Assembly (NCBI GenBank): GCA_963693285.1
Contig: OY848922.1
Span: forward strand, 6,188,923 to 6,252,922
From: Xestospongia muta
Lineage: Eukaryota > Porifera > Demospongiae > Haplosclerida > Petrosiidae
Length of the DNA: 64,000 bases
Direction: 5' to 3'
This document shows positions 52,530 through 64,000 of this stretch, one piece after another. Numbering within the stretch: the first letter of the stretch is position 1; each line of letters starts with the position of its first letter. Both the position numbers and the translations under genes were made by a program. The notes below the pieces were generated by a model. The model had not been told where the DNA came from and made no database searches. It was given only the letters and a program-made list of their open reading frames with translations.

Positions 52530-54263
52530 ATGTGTAAGCAATATGTCAATATCTGGTATTCACTGTGTAACATATTCCTTTACTCAGTGGATAGTTTCCT
52601 ATACTTCATAATTCCTATTGCTGTGGTTGTATTGGGAATAAAGTGTTATTTGTTGTGGTGGAGAATACATTATTATCAACAAGTATGATGTCATTATAAT
52701 GTTGTCTGTTAATTTATATAATCCTTACAGAGAAGACAAGCTCAACTTGCTAGGCAGGCCCAGATTAGACAAATAACAATTACAAGAGCACAAAATGCTC
52801 GGTAAGTTCTATTAATATCAATGTATAGAATTGTTAACACTCACAGGTGTCAGACATTGTACACGATACACATGTATTTACACGGTAATGCTGGCTTCAA
52901 ATACATACACGTACATACACGGACAGAATAAAGTAGATGATATGATATTCATGGCAATTAATTATGGGCGTGGCCACATGAAGAAAATGGCTTCAGTCTG
53001 GAGATGTTCTCATTCGCGTTCTCTCTCGCCGGTGTTTCATAGTACTACTTCATTATTACCTTCTAGCAGTGAAACTGAGAATAGTTATGTGGTTGTTACT
53101 TCTGAAATAACTGGAAAAACTTGTCTTTATTAAATGATGTGTTTAATTATGATTGAATTATAATACATGATACATGAAATGGTAAGGATTAAATACATGG
53201 TTTTCAGAAATGCAAACTACAAGTACATACATGGAGATTTAATAATACATACAAGTACATACACGGTTTGGTTTTTAAAATACAAGTACATACAAGTACA
53301 CGCAAAACCCAATACGCGTACAATGTCTGACAGGTATCCAAGTGAGCAAGGGTTGCAATACTTGCTGTTTGTGTCAATATGTCTGTCTGTCCTAAAAGCA
53401 TATACAATATGGCAGAGTTTATCACTCCCAAAAATTTACTGTATTTACAATACACAATTATCTATATTAATAATAGGAATTTTCCAAAATGTTCCTTTTG
53501 AATTTTACTTGCCTTTATCTGATAAGATCTTCATATCCAGACCCATTTTATGAATTATTACATTATAATTGTCACATGATCACTTTACTTGTTGAGACTT
53601 CAATGAAGAGTGTACTTTCATGTTTGCTTGTACTTTTTGTTTCACTAAGAGCTATTATTCTGTTGGGCCTTGTAATAATTAATGTTTGATGTTTGACTTG
53701 TGAGCTATTTTATGTAGCTAGCGTAAGTGAGTCAAGTGTTTGTACATTCAGTATTGTTAATGTAGTTATATAACTGAAACAACCACTAGAATATGTATTG
53801 GTTAAAGTATCATTACAATGTAAGAGGTGTGGTCTTAACTATGACTGTTGTATTAGACCACACCTGAAGTGTATCACTTTGTAAAGAATAAATCTTTAAT
53901 TTATTTATTCTTGATTATGATCAAAGACACTTGATAAGGCCAAAATTTGTTTAAAGTGTTGAGTATATGAAAACATTTGAATTTTAGTGCTAATTTATTT
54001 GTTGAATAAATGTATGATTGAATGATGTTTACACTTTCATTAATGTTATATATACATGTACATGTACCTATTAGAATGTACACTAACTGTGATTATAATA
54101 ATACATTATATTACATGTTACTTGAGCTACAACTTAAACAAGAGCAGCTAGAGGGACTACTGAACTCCACCTTACAAGGATACTTACAAGAACATCTGAT
54201 GGTACTCATCATATTATAGTGTCTTTGTCTATCCATCAGGTCGGATTGGGCAGTATCATCTAA
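52530..54263 (+). CDS. Small single-pass membrane protein gene (about 124 aa), four exons
   Basis: Exons 52530-52682, 52731-52801, 54075-54201 and 54240-54263, with GT-AG introns and matching phases. Exon 1 (51 aa) holds a hydrophobic helix FLYFIIPIAVVVLGIKCYLL followed by WWRIHYYQQ. Exon 2 continues with a basic, Gln-rich helix RRQAQLARQAQIRQITITRA. Exon 3 has LLELQLKQEQLEGLLNSTLQ, amphipathic and possibly coiled coil. The ending is uncertain: splicing at 54202 gives VGLGSII and a stop, reading through gives VLIIL and a stop. Intron 2 (1273 bp) is long. The family is not recognised. Exons 1-2 are the best supported. Confidence 0.5.
53825..53865. repeat. 10-bp perfect inverted repeat
   Basis: AGGTGTGGTC at 53825-53834 and GACCACACCT at 53856-53865, loop 21 nt. 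The arm matches the motif pair in the 52.4-kb divergent promoter. Confidence 0.8.
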
Positions 54264-54530
54264 CAACTCCATAATGTTCTATTGTTATAAATCCAAATGA
54301 TATTTTACAAGGTACATTAATTGATTATCAGTTAAAATGTCCTATTATCTACCATCTTATGATCAAGGTATAATATGATTAAGATACATCAATGAAAGTT
54401 GTGAAAGTGGCTGAGGCTAATAAAGTAGTTGGCCCATCTCCAGAATATTCTGTACTTACTACTGCTAATGATGACAATGATGTATGTTGTTTGTTGTCAG
54501 GAATTTGAAAGTGATAAATGAAATAGTAAG
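54264..54530 (+). pseudogene. Decayed coding segment of unknown family
   Basis: Plus-strand pieces read SIVINPNDILQGTLIDYQLK with CPIIYHLMIK, and after a short AT stretch MKVVKVAEANKVVGPSPEYS and VLTTANDDNDV before a stop. The amino-acid composition looks coding, but no domain is recognised and a stop separates it from the preceding exon frame. Confidence 0.3.
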
Positions 54531-54899
54531 TGAACTAGCTACACAAACTCCACCCACTTCATGTCACTGACTACAACTCATCAATATTACAGGTTATATA
54601 GTTAGTATACTATGAAAGTGACTTTGTAAATGATTGTGATGACAATGTATCCTACATTACTGTTGATATATAAGACTAACTGATCTGTCATTTAATAGTA
54701 TGTAGTGTACACAGTCAACACTTCATTTATTCATTCAGAAAAGATGAGGTTTCTTATTAGATTTAATTACCTTATACTAAACTTCTCTGTTCATAATATG
54801 TAGTGTTTTATTACTGTTAAAAGTATAAGTTATATCTCATGTACATGTCTATGTATCTTTAATATCTAAGTTTTGTTCAACATGATCATGACATAAACA

Positions 54900-56910
54900 A
54901 TTCACTTATCATTGTAGTAATACATAGAGTCAGACCTATACATGTTTCAGAAAGAGGGCTTCATTTTCTATTCATATAATCATATCACTAAACATTACAT
55001 AGTGTGGTCAGAATACATATATACATTAGTCTGTTTGATAAAACCTCTGTAGCAATCACTGCATCTAATCGTTAAAGTAGCATGTGTTGTCATGACAACA
55101 ATTCCTTTGAATTATATATGCCTTAGCTTTTCGTGATCAGTTCATTGTCATGTCACTACAAAGAAAGATAAACTGAATTTGCACCTGACTGTATGTAATG
55201 AGGAAGATATAGTGAAGGACATAACTTACTACACACACCAGTCTAGTCTGAGTACATGTACATATATTATATCAGTATGGTTCTTATAGTGTGTACAGGT
55301 GATATAATAAATTAACCACAAACACTCTAATGATTATCCTTATAAGGACAAAATGAACAAGTAACATTTTAACTATAAAAACTACTATGTCAATGTATCT
55401 ATTTATATTACTATCATTAGTTCATCAATGTATCCTATATATCTTATTCCTTATGACTTCACTCTCTACTTTGTCAACTATTCCATTAAGTAATACATCT
55501 ACATGTATCTATGAGACCTTCATTCATTAATTGATACATTCATTTTCTAGTTATACATTAAATACATTAATATGACAAGATGTATGTACAGTAATTCATG
55601 TACACATCAAATGAGATAGGAATAACTTATATATAGTGCGAGTGGTCAAGTAGAAAAGTGTGCTCAAGAGATACATTCACATCCACCACAAATCTTGTCC
55701 AGACCTTGTATTAGAGGCAGTCTTATTCATTGAACCATAAATAAACCTTAAACTGATAGTAATCCTAAACATACATATCATAGTTCATGATAACTGTCCT
55801 AGTATTAACAAACATTTTGTTTCAAGTAATCTTAGAACAAATTCATGTCCATAACTGATATCCTGACCACATGTCAGTTTATATAGTAGATACTAACAGA
55901 TAGTATTAGTAGTAGTGGGAGTATTATAACTGTGAATAAACATCTATCCATTTATCAATCCATTTATCCATTCATTTGTCCAATCCATCCATCAATCTTC
56001 AATAGTTTAAGCTATGAGGCCACACCTATATTGTCGTGATGACACAGATAGTCACACATTTAATGATTAGATTTTAAATTCCACAACTCATAAGTCAAAG
56101 AACACAGTACAGACACTACAAACTACTTCAGAGGAAACAGTCCATAGATATGACCACAGCACTAGTACTCATCAATTAAATCCAGTAACTGCAAATATAA
56201 TTTGTCCTCATAAATAAGTAAATCGTTGTACACATTCAATTCCTCTTTTTCATACATTTCCTTAAGTTATGCTATACTTAACCTCTCATTTATCAGTCCA
56301 ACAGTACATTTACATGTAGGTCACTACATCCATACAGAAATTACATAGTTGTCACAATCATATTACAATTATACAAGGTGTGACAAGCTTGAGACAACCT
56401 AGGTTCACATTTGTGATTAAGTAGTCACTCACAGTCTACTTTGTCATAAAGTTGTAGTGAATGTTTACTTTATTGTAAACAACCATGTACAGTGATTGTC
56501 ATTAGTGCTAGCTAGGCCCCTATATATAGAATATCAAATTATAATATTATAAAAGTAACTATACCTCAATTGTCTAATTTACTTAGCTTTTTATATTGTG
56601 GATGTTATTAAATGAATGAATAATTATCACAAGTCAATTCACAATATATAGAATACATATCATGTGGTATATTTCTATCATGTTAATTATCAGACCTTGT
56701 TTATGTGTATATTATAAACAATATGATGAGAGTGTCTTGATCCACATGGTGGGCTCTTACTTTATTTATGACATTGCATACTCAAAGCCTCTTCAGTCAC
56801 TTCTATTGATGATCCAGTACTACGTGTTTGGACTGCAAGACTTACAAAATGATACACCTGTAGTCATAGAGATTATGACAATTCTAAGGAAGATGGACAG
56901 TAGTTTATAA
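54900..56910. repeat. Diverged tandem duplication, copy 1
   Basis: Several blocks match 58790-60130 in order: cattgtcatgtcactacaaag-type near 55145 versus 58990; cagaaattacatagttgtcac near 56335 versus 59730; the end near 56660 versus 60050. Divergence is substantial. A 56662-56910 plus-strand ORF (VGSYFIYDIAYSKPLQSLLL in its middle) is absent from copy 2 and could be an exon relic. Confidence 0.6.
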
Positions 56911-57900
56911 TTCTAAAGTAACTCTGAATTATTATTGTGTACAGTTACTTGCATAATATGTATATGTATTATAACATCACTAAATATTTTGTTTACTTCT
57001 CTGAAGTTCTAACTTAGTTTATGTATAAGTAGCTTTTCTTAAATTTAAAAAAATGACTATTTATACTTACAAGAACTGCAATACAGTTATAAGGTGTAAA
57101 TATCAATCTTACAATTACATTAGGGATAGAGTTTTTAAAGTGTATTGTATGAAACTATTTCAGTATAATTTTACACTCACTTTCAACAGTGTATAAAAGT
57201 AATTATATCGGTATCACTGTGATAATTTGCTAGAAGGTATCTGTAACTCACTACTAAAGTATTATCAACTAGTCTAAACAATTATACAGTCAGTATTGAT
57301 GATAGTGTTGAACAAGTATATCACACAGTTATGACTAACTTTAGTAAGTGTTTATGTCAAAACCAATGTGATATACAAGATCACCACATTACATCATCAA
57401 GTTCGAAAAGAATTCAGTTCACAGGTAGCTTATTCCTCTACCTTGATATGGAAAGAGGTCTCTTCAATGTAAGGAGTACTGAAATGAATTGTTATAGCAA
57501 AGATTGACAAGTCATCTGAATTCTAGAGATATTATATAGCTATTATTGTTATTAATACAATTATAAATATTAAGTATGTTAAAGGTAAATCTACATATAT
57601 TGTTGCACATATTATTAGCTTATCCATTATACTTTGCTTAAAAATTCTTTTCATATGAAATACACTGGTCTCACTAGCCATACTCATTCACTCTTATGAA
57701 GTGGAAAGGATTTGTTAGACTGTAAGTATGTATTTGTTCAGAAAACTACTGAAAGTTGGTGGACAATAACAAGCATTGTATAAGTCATTTAAAAATTAAA
57801 AGACAAGGAGTCAAAGGCTAACCATACTTTGAAAGTCAGAAGCTTAAATACTGAGAGGTTATAATTAGTCCAGTACCACCTCCTGAATGATTCCCATACT
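56911..57900. other. AT-rich intergenic, no gene seen
   Basis: No readable exon, element terminus or repeat. Confidence 0.35.
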
Positions 57901-57939
57901 TACAGTTGATAATTTATCCATGATAATAGACGACACTAC

Positions 57940-58590
57940 CTAAAGTTAATGTTACCTTCACAAACTGTATCAGCCTCTTAGGACAGCTTTTAGGGATCAA
58001 TAATTTGGATAGTAATTGAAAAATACAAGACTATTAGCATGTCATTACCAATCACTTGAATTAATAATAAAATACCTTCATTGAAAAGTTCTTTGTTTTT
58101 CTTGTCATCAAGAGTGCAGAAAAGCTCTTTCAGTTTAGGCCTATACCTAAGTTCCAATCAAGAATACACAAGTGTTCTTTTTTCTAAGTCAGCAAGTTTC
58201 TAATTAGCAAATGGATACTAGTCTCTTCATCTAACATGATAATAGTTTAGATTTTCATCCTAAACAGAAAAAAAGAGCCAATTAACACATGTAAATAATC
58301 ACAGTGTTAAAAGTCTTATTAATAACTCACTACTTTCGAAATATTCAATGATGTGTATTGCTCAAGGATTTCCATAACTGGAGGTTAAATATCTATTATC
58401 CATTTCCATCTACTAGAAAATGTTTTGCTATCAAAGACTGTAGTGTAGCAAGACAACAGTCTCTTCTTTCTTTTATAACACTCCTGTTGTAACATAGCCA
58501 CATTTGTTGTTAACATAATTATCATTATCTTAATCATCAATGTGGTACTTGTGTCATTCCAACATGTTTCGAGGTCTTCCATCATTTTGG
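57940..58590 (-). pseudogene. Decayed multi-exon gene fragment of unknown family
   Basis: Minus-strand pieces with splice-like edges: MMEDLETCWNDTSTTLMI (58585 leftward), VMEILEQYTSLNISKV before a gtgagt (about 58370-58325), and KLADLEKRTLVYS, stop, LELRYRPKLKELFCTLDD, then KNKELFNE (about 58200-58085), the last parts in one frame broken by TGA. CPKRLIQFVK lies near 57985 before gtaac. Not recognised. The stop suggests a pseudogene, or a mis-joined exon. Confidence 0.35.
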
Positions 58591-58789
58591 AGATGGTTCA
58601 ATAGTAACAGTAAATGTTTTAGAAGCAGGTAGAAGATAAAAAACTATCAGTCACATAAGTTAGCTTTCCAATTACCCTGAGAAATGAACAACTTCATAGC
58701 AAATACAAAATGAAAATTTGTCACACTTACATAACAATTAGAATTAATTTAACTCTATTTTCTGCATAGGTTTCAATCTCTTTACAAAC

Positions 58790-60130
58790 ATACAGTGTTG
58801 TACTGATCACTTGAAGGGTTTCATGACCAGGCTTATACATGTTTTAGAAGTATACTTCTTTTTCTACATATATAATCAGATCTATTATATAATAATTAAT
58901 AGAGGATCACTGTCCTAGATAATAAAATAATGTATGTTGCCATGACTACCATTGCATTCGATTTGACAGCCTAGCTTACATTATCAGTTTATCGTCATTT
59001 TATTACAAAGAGAGATAAACTTAAACTATTGTAATAACTAGACATTACAACAACTAATACAACACAATATATGTACATAGTAAAGTCATTATTAAATCAC
59101 TTGTAAATTAATTGCAGTTATGACAGAGTATACTACACGTGTTAGCAAGTTATCTGTTTGTTGTCATTAGTACTTATCAATACAACATAGTAATAAACCA
59201 TACAGTGTCATGTATTGATTACTGCAATTATATTAAATGTATGGGGAGAGAGATAAGTGGATGAATGAATGGATGGACAGATAGAGAATGTTTTAGGGTG
59301 AACACATGAAGGAATATTTGAATGAACCAATTTACTAGTGAATAACATGACTCACTAAAAGTCAAACTATGTATGTTAAGTATGATAATGTCTTCCTTAA
59401 TGATATGTCTATGTAATAGTGTATTATTGTCACTACTATACACAATACTAGTAGTAGTTGATTATAATACTCTATTATTAGATTGATTGTTATAAATATA
59501 AACTTATATCAAGAGTAAAGAAAGAGACACAAAGTATCATACATATCAGTACAAATTAATTCAGAGGAAATAGTCATACTTTTGTGCTCAAAAATCAGTA
59601 AACTGTTCTACATATTTGATTCCTCTATTTCATATATGTCCTTAATCTATGCCATGCACATGTAACCTTTCATTTATTTGTTTATTACCACATTATGTAC
59701 ACATACATGACTACAACCAATACAGAAATTACATAGTTGTCACAATCTTGTCACAATTACATAAGGTAATGACAAGCTTTAGAGAACCTTGGTTCTGAAT
59801 TGTGTTTAAATTATCACTCATTATCTACCTTGTCATAAAGTTGTATTAAATATTTCATTTAATGAACAACCTTGTATAGTGACTTTCAAAAGTGGGAGCT
59901 ATGTCCCTATAGGTATATAATGTATAACATCTTATAATACATGAAAGTACTAAACATCAAATACCCTATTTACTTATCTTTGTCTGTAGAGGTTATTAAA
60001 TGAATGATTTATTATCATCACATATTAATACACAATACACAATACATATCATGTAGTATATTTATATTATGTTAATTTTTTCAGACATTGTTATTGTGTA
60101 CATCATAATTAACATAATCAAATACGATGA
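58790..60130. repeat. Diverged tandem duplication, copy 2
   Basis: Counterpart of 54900-56910, offset falling from about 3880 to 3390 bp through indels. No coding content recognised. Confidence 0.6.
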
Positions 60131-60392
60131 TGTAATGTGATGATCATGTATTTTACATTAATTTTGACGTAAAAACTTATTAAAGTCAGTATTAACTGTG
60201 TGATATACTTGTTCAACACTATTATCAATACTGACTGTATAGTGTTTATATATATTCTATGTAATTTGTTGTCTCAGTAGTTCGTATGGTGTTCATAATG
60301 TATATCTTGCTTATATATACTTGAGAGTAAAAGTTGAAAATTCTTACACTTGTATACAGATATTCTGTGTACAAAATATATGAGTAATCTCT

Positions 60393-61989
60393 TCATATTT
60401 TCTTCTGTAACTCAGCATTATTTTGAATACAAGAAACAGAATGTGGTAGCTCTTCATGACTAAACACATTAGCAGGTTGTATCCTTTGTTTCCATATTTT
60501 CTATATCAATACTAACATAGCAATTGTGTCATGTTTGTTAACAAACCTTGTTTGTATTCCATCCTTTATGTAGTTGTCTCTGATAGGGTCTAGGAGATAA
60601 ATACCATTCAAGACATGAACGAATAGAAACAATTTCTGGTAAATCTAGTAAGACAAAGAGTTTATTGATTCTGTTTTGACTGTTTCACTGTACCATATGC
60701 ATTACTCCATGACGACTGAAAATACTTGCTACCTTATTTGTTCCTTAGGAAAATACCTCATACCTGTTGTCAGTTCTCCAATGTTCATATTCAGCAGTGG
60801 TTGTCGTATGACTATGAGATCGAATTCATCTCTACAAAATTCAGTCACATCATTTTTAATATTATCTATCAAGGTATTTTTGACTGAAGTTTATATAGCA
60901 CATTCCTTTATACCAACAACCATTACTATAAAAGTTGGCATGAATAATCTTATTAATCTGTCTTCATCTCTCTTTTTATTTGTTTCATTTATCTCATGTG
61001 GACTAGTACTTGTAGCAATAACAACAAGATCTATATCAAAGCAGTCAACATTAATTTTATTTAAATGATACTGACAATTCATCATCTTCAAATTCTTCTA
61101 AGTGACTTGATTCTTCCATTGTATCATCACACTCCTTCTTGTCATTTTTGATATTAGTTTCTTTTTTAAATTTTATTATTTACAATAAAATCGAAACAAT
61201 ACTCCTCTCTATTCCTTCTTTCACCTACTAGGATTTTGTTGTTTTCAAAGTACTCATCAAATAAATTAAAATGCCTATGTTGGTCATGCTTTGTACTTAG
61301 GAAGACGAGGTGTTCTCTCTCTACTCCTGACACTGTAGAAGCTGTTATTAAATTAAGTAATGTCATATGAATTTATTGTTATCATAATTACGTAAAGTAA
61401 ATTTCAGCGTCTCAAATTGTCATTTACTCGTATGGTTATGTTTGTCTTGGCATAAAAGGAAGCTGTACGTACTACAAGTACTGTTTCTGATTATTTAGTA
61501 AAACGGACAAAATAAAATAAATTCATTCTGATGTTTCGTAACAGGACAATTATATCGTCAACCACATCCTTCCTTAACATGTATCAGTTTATATAGTAGT
61601 AGTGTGATATTAATCATCATGATAATAGACAATACTAGTAGTAGTGGGAGTACTAGTAACAGTAACAATATAAGGATGTGAAATTTAAAGTTTCAGTGTC
61701 AAAAGAATATGTCTGTCTATATTAGCAGAATATGAGTTTATTTATTTATTGTCTGATCTTGTATTTAAGTTTCAAGATGATACATTATTGTTAAACATTT
61801 AATAGACAATGCATTATTACGTAAAGGAAATAAATCCTATTTACTTTCTTATCATGAACAAGGATCAAACTATTTTAGAGAAACGTTTTTCACATAATAG
61901 CATTTACTCACATCCACAGTCAAGTCTATCCAGTCAATCTCAGTCTTGGCCAAGCTTGCCATTACAGTATTGATTTTGCTCAACTGGTT
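60393..61989 (-). CDS. Multi-exon gene of unknown family, C-terminal part
   Basis: Exons on the minus strand: 61989-61912 (NQLSKINTVMASLAKTEIDW, then IDLTVD; phase 0), about 61341-61184 (GVEREHLVFLSTKHDQHRHF and further), 61070-60914 (NVDCFDIDLVVIATSTSPHE, then LFMPTFIVMV), 60883-60764 (KNTLIDNIKNDVTEF, then FDLIVIRQPLL), 60644-60547 (DLPEIVSIRSCLEWYL, then PYQRQLHKGWNTNK) and 60500-60393 (KIWKQRIQPANVFSHEELPH, ending NAELQKKI and TGA). The last three introns are 30, 119 and 46 bp, phase-compatible. The 30-bp one is very short; read through, it contains a TAA at 60893-60891. The first junction (61912/61341) does not match in phase, so an exon is probably missing. No domain recognised. It may be a real gene or a recent pseudogene. 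Confidence 0.55.
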
Positions 61990-62350
61990 CTATAAAACAC
62001 TTTTTGTCATATATATACTAACATTGAATAATAACTACTTTTTTATTTACTTATTTTGTCAATTAATAATAGTGTTTTTTAGTCTGACTACAAATGAAAC
62101 AGATCTAGATATATTGTTTTAACCAATTCATAGTCAATTCATACCTAGTACTACAATATTAGCAATATACTGTTTAAATTATCGAATGAACTCCTCATAA
62201 GTTTCAATCAATGACATCACAAATGATAGCATTGCAAATAGTGGAAAACATTGTAAAGTTGACTACAATACAGTCTATATTCTCAGGAAATCAGCTTTTG
62301 TAATGTGATAGTTATGACAATGTATATAATAAGTAATATTAGTAACTTTT
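61990..62350. other. AT-rich spacer between gene and gypsy relic
   Basis: No exon, LTR or polypurine tract is readable here, so the adjacent retroelement lacks a recognisable 3' end. Confidence 0.45.
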
Positions 62351-62354
62351 ATCA

Positions 62355-64000
62355 TCATTGGTTGATATAGCTATTGCTAACATACGCATGATCTGTTTGA
62401 TACATGTTCTGTAAAATTAAATATAAACGAGTTTTGACATTGCCTTCTAGTTTCTTTAAAGATGACTTAAATGTTTGAACTGCACGTTCTGCAAGACCAT
62501 TGGAACTTGGATGGTATGGTGAAGTACGTATATGATGAATACCACTTTGCTTCATATAGTCCTTAAATTCATAGCTAGTGAAAGCTGGTCCATTGTCAGA
62601 AACTATTTGCTCTGGGAGACCATGAGTAGAAAAAATTTGTTGTAGCTTTTGAATAGTAACTTCAGATGAGGTTGAATTAACAATATGAACTTCGAGCCAC
62701 TTTGAATAAGCCTCGATTAGTACGAAAAAATATTTACCTAGAAATGGTCCTGCATGGTCAATATGAAGACGAGACCATGGTTTCTGTGGAAATTCCCAAA
62801 AGTGAAGAGGTGCTTTTGCTGGCACTGGACGATTTGATTGACAGGTAAAACAGCCTTGAACTTTTCGTTGAATATCCGAGTCAATACCTGGCCACCGTAC
62901 GTAAGAGCGAGCTAACATTTTCATTTTAGTAATCCCTACATGGGTTTCATGAAGTTGATTTAGAACAATGTCCTGTCCTGCTTCAGGGATAATGACACGA
63001 CAACCTAATAATACACATCCGTCTAAAACACTCAATTCTGTGTACCTTGTATGAAATGGAAGGATATCAGCTGTTGGGTTGGTAATATTCCAGCCACACT
63101 GTACCAACTTTCTGACACGAGACAATAGAGGATCCTTGTCTGTCCAGACTTTTATTTGAGATGCTGTAACAATGGCCTGATCTAAATGATTGAGTAGATG
63201 ACAAAGGTCACCTGGTAGGGGAACTTGAGAATCATTGAGAGTAGTTTGAAGAGGTAATCTACTGAGAGCATCAGCTGTGGACATACTTTTTCCTGGTTTG
63301 TACTTAAATGTGTACTGATATGCAGCAAGGGTGAGTGCCCAATGTTGAATTCTTGCTGAGGCCAATGGAGGGATTTGCTGAAATTCACCTATAAGTCGTT
63401 CTAATGGTTTGTGGTCTGAGTATAATGTGAAATGAGTACCATACAAATATTGGTGAAAACGTTTGACAGCGTAGACGATAGCTAAAGCTTCTTTTTCTAG
63501 TTGAGAGTAATTACGTTCTGCTGGAGTGAGAGTATGAGAGGCAAATGCTATTGGTTTTTCTGAATTGTCTGGCATCTTATGAGCCAGTACAGCTCCAACT
63601 CCATATGGAGAAGCATCAGCATATACTAATAATGGTTTTGTACTGTCAAAGTGAACTAACAGTGCATCTGATTGTAGGAGTACTTTGACTTTGTCAAAAG
63701 CAATTTGTTGGTTCTGAGTCCAATTCCACTTGGTACCTTTACGTAGCAGTATATGAAGTGGGGACAATGTAGATGATAAGTTTGGCAGAAATTTGTGATA
63801 ATAGTTGACGAGACCTAGAAAGGCTCTTAGTTCTGTGATATTGGTAGGAGCAGGTGCTTTCTGGATTGCCTGAACTTTAGCAGGTGATGGATGTAAACCT
63901 GTGCTGTCAATTATGTGACCTAAATATTCCACTGAAGTGGTGGCAAAGGTGCATTTGGATCGTTTCAGGGTAATTCCAGCTGATGATAGGCGAGACAAAA
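62355..64000 (-). mobile_element. Ty3/gypsy pol (RT thumb, RNase H, integrase), open, continues beyond right edge
   Basis: A 547-codon open frame on the minus strand reaching the window edge. RT thumb/connection: [20 protein letters not shown] and FLGLVNYYHKF. RNase H: VYADASPYGVGAVLAHKM, LEKEALAIVYAVKRFHQYLY and YSDHKPLERL. Integrase: HHCC (LHETHVGI, CFTCQSN), then LHIDHAGPF, VSDNGPAFTS and SPYHPSSNGLAERAVQTFK, giving intact D, D and E. After KKLEGNVKTRLYLILQN it departs from the family and stops at 62355. It lacks the integrase C-terminus, polypurine tract and LTR, so the 3' part is truncated although the catalytic frame is undamaged. Confidence 0.9.

Noticed and set aside
52831..53133. 100-aa plus-strand ORF between exons 2 and 3 of the membrane-protein gene
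   Set aside because: No splice-compatible edges, low-complexity Thr/Tyr start and no recognisable motif. Probably chance plus intronic repeat sequence (tgggcgtggcc).
53167..53553. 128-aa plus-strand ORF in the same intron
   Set aside because: Overlaps an opposite-strand ORF of equal quality; composition follows tacaagtacatacat-like short repeats.
1..64000. Bacterial-type features (operons, Shine-Dalgarno sites, CRISPR, tRNA/rRNA genes)
   Set aside because: None seen. Spliced genes, LTR elements and TTAA transposons mark this as eukaryotic; repeated units are segmental duplications and microsatellites, not spacer arrays.

Overview
This is AT-rich eukaryotic DNA with many introns and dense transposon debris. 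No bacterial operons, rRNA, tRNA or CRISPR are visible. Short introns (several of 45 to 120 bp), strictly modular phase-0 ankyrin exons, an ankyrin-Roc-COR gene, and mixed Ty3/gypsy, piggyBac, hAT and ISL2EU relics point to an early-branching marine animal. My best guess is a demosponge similar to Amphimedon; this is inference only, since no database search was possible.

The backbone is one large minus-strand gene. It starts at 52413 and runs off the left edge at base 1. A six-residue first exon (MDQRRL) is followed by a series of ankyrin exons, nearly all exactly 99 bp (33 codons) and phase 0. A 73-bp exon then splices into a 1471-bp exon encoding a Roc-type GTPase domain (P-loop GPPCVGKT, G3 DSGGQ, G4 TCYD) and the start of a COR domain. 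This is a Roco-family architecture.

Its introns have been enlarged by two separate segmental duplications that carry ankyrin exons. One is a near-identical 3.7-kb tandem pair (3506-7250 and 7251-10970, three exons each). The other is a dispersed pair of about 5 kb (26017-30957 and 31594-37617, one exon each). Older partial copies lie at 14.1-16.7 kb and 17.57-18.89 kb; the latter carries a dead exon without a splice acceptor.

From 12 to 46 kb the introns hold nested mobile elements: gag, protease, RT and integrase fragments of a degenerate Ty3/gypsy family; at least three piggyBac lineages; an ISL2EU/DDE_4 transposase relic; a DUF4371-type hAT relic; a PHD-finger ORF; and fragments resembling a HIRAN domain. 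The best-preserved element is a 4.2-kb Ty3/gypsy copy (41483-45675) with two 226-bp LTRs and a CTGTT target duplication. It sits exactly at a splice junction of a piggyBac transposase that ends at TTAA 46975. Two non-autonomous DNA elements with clean termini interrupt the second 5-kb copy (33304-34064 and 37385-37604).

Right of the Roco start the DNA is less repetitive. A small membrane-protein gene starts divergently at 52530, only 116 bp from the Roco ATG. A multi-exon minus-strand gene of unknown family ends at 60393. An open Ty3/gypsy pol (62355 to the right edge, minus strand) closes the window. The 54.9-60.1 kb interval holds a diverged tandem duplication and decayed exons.
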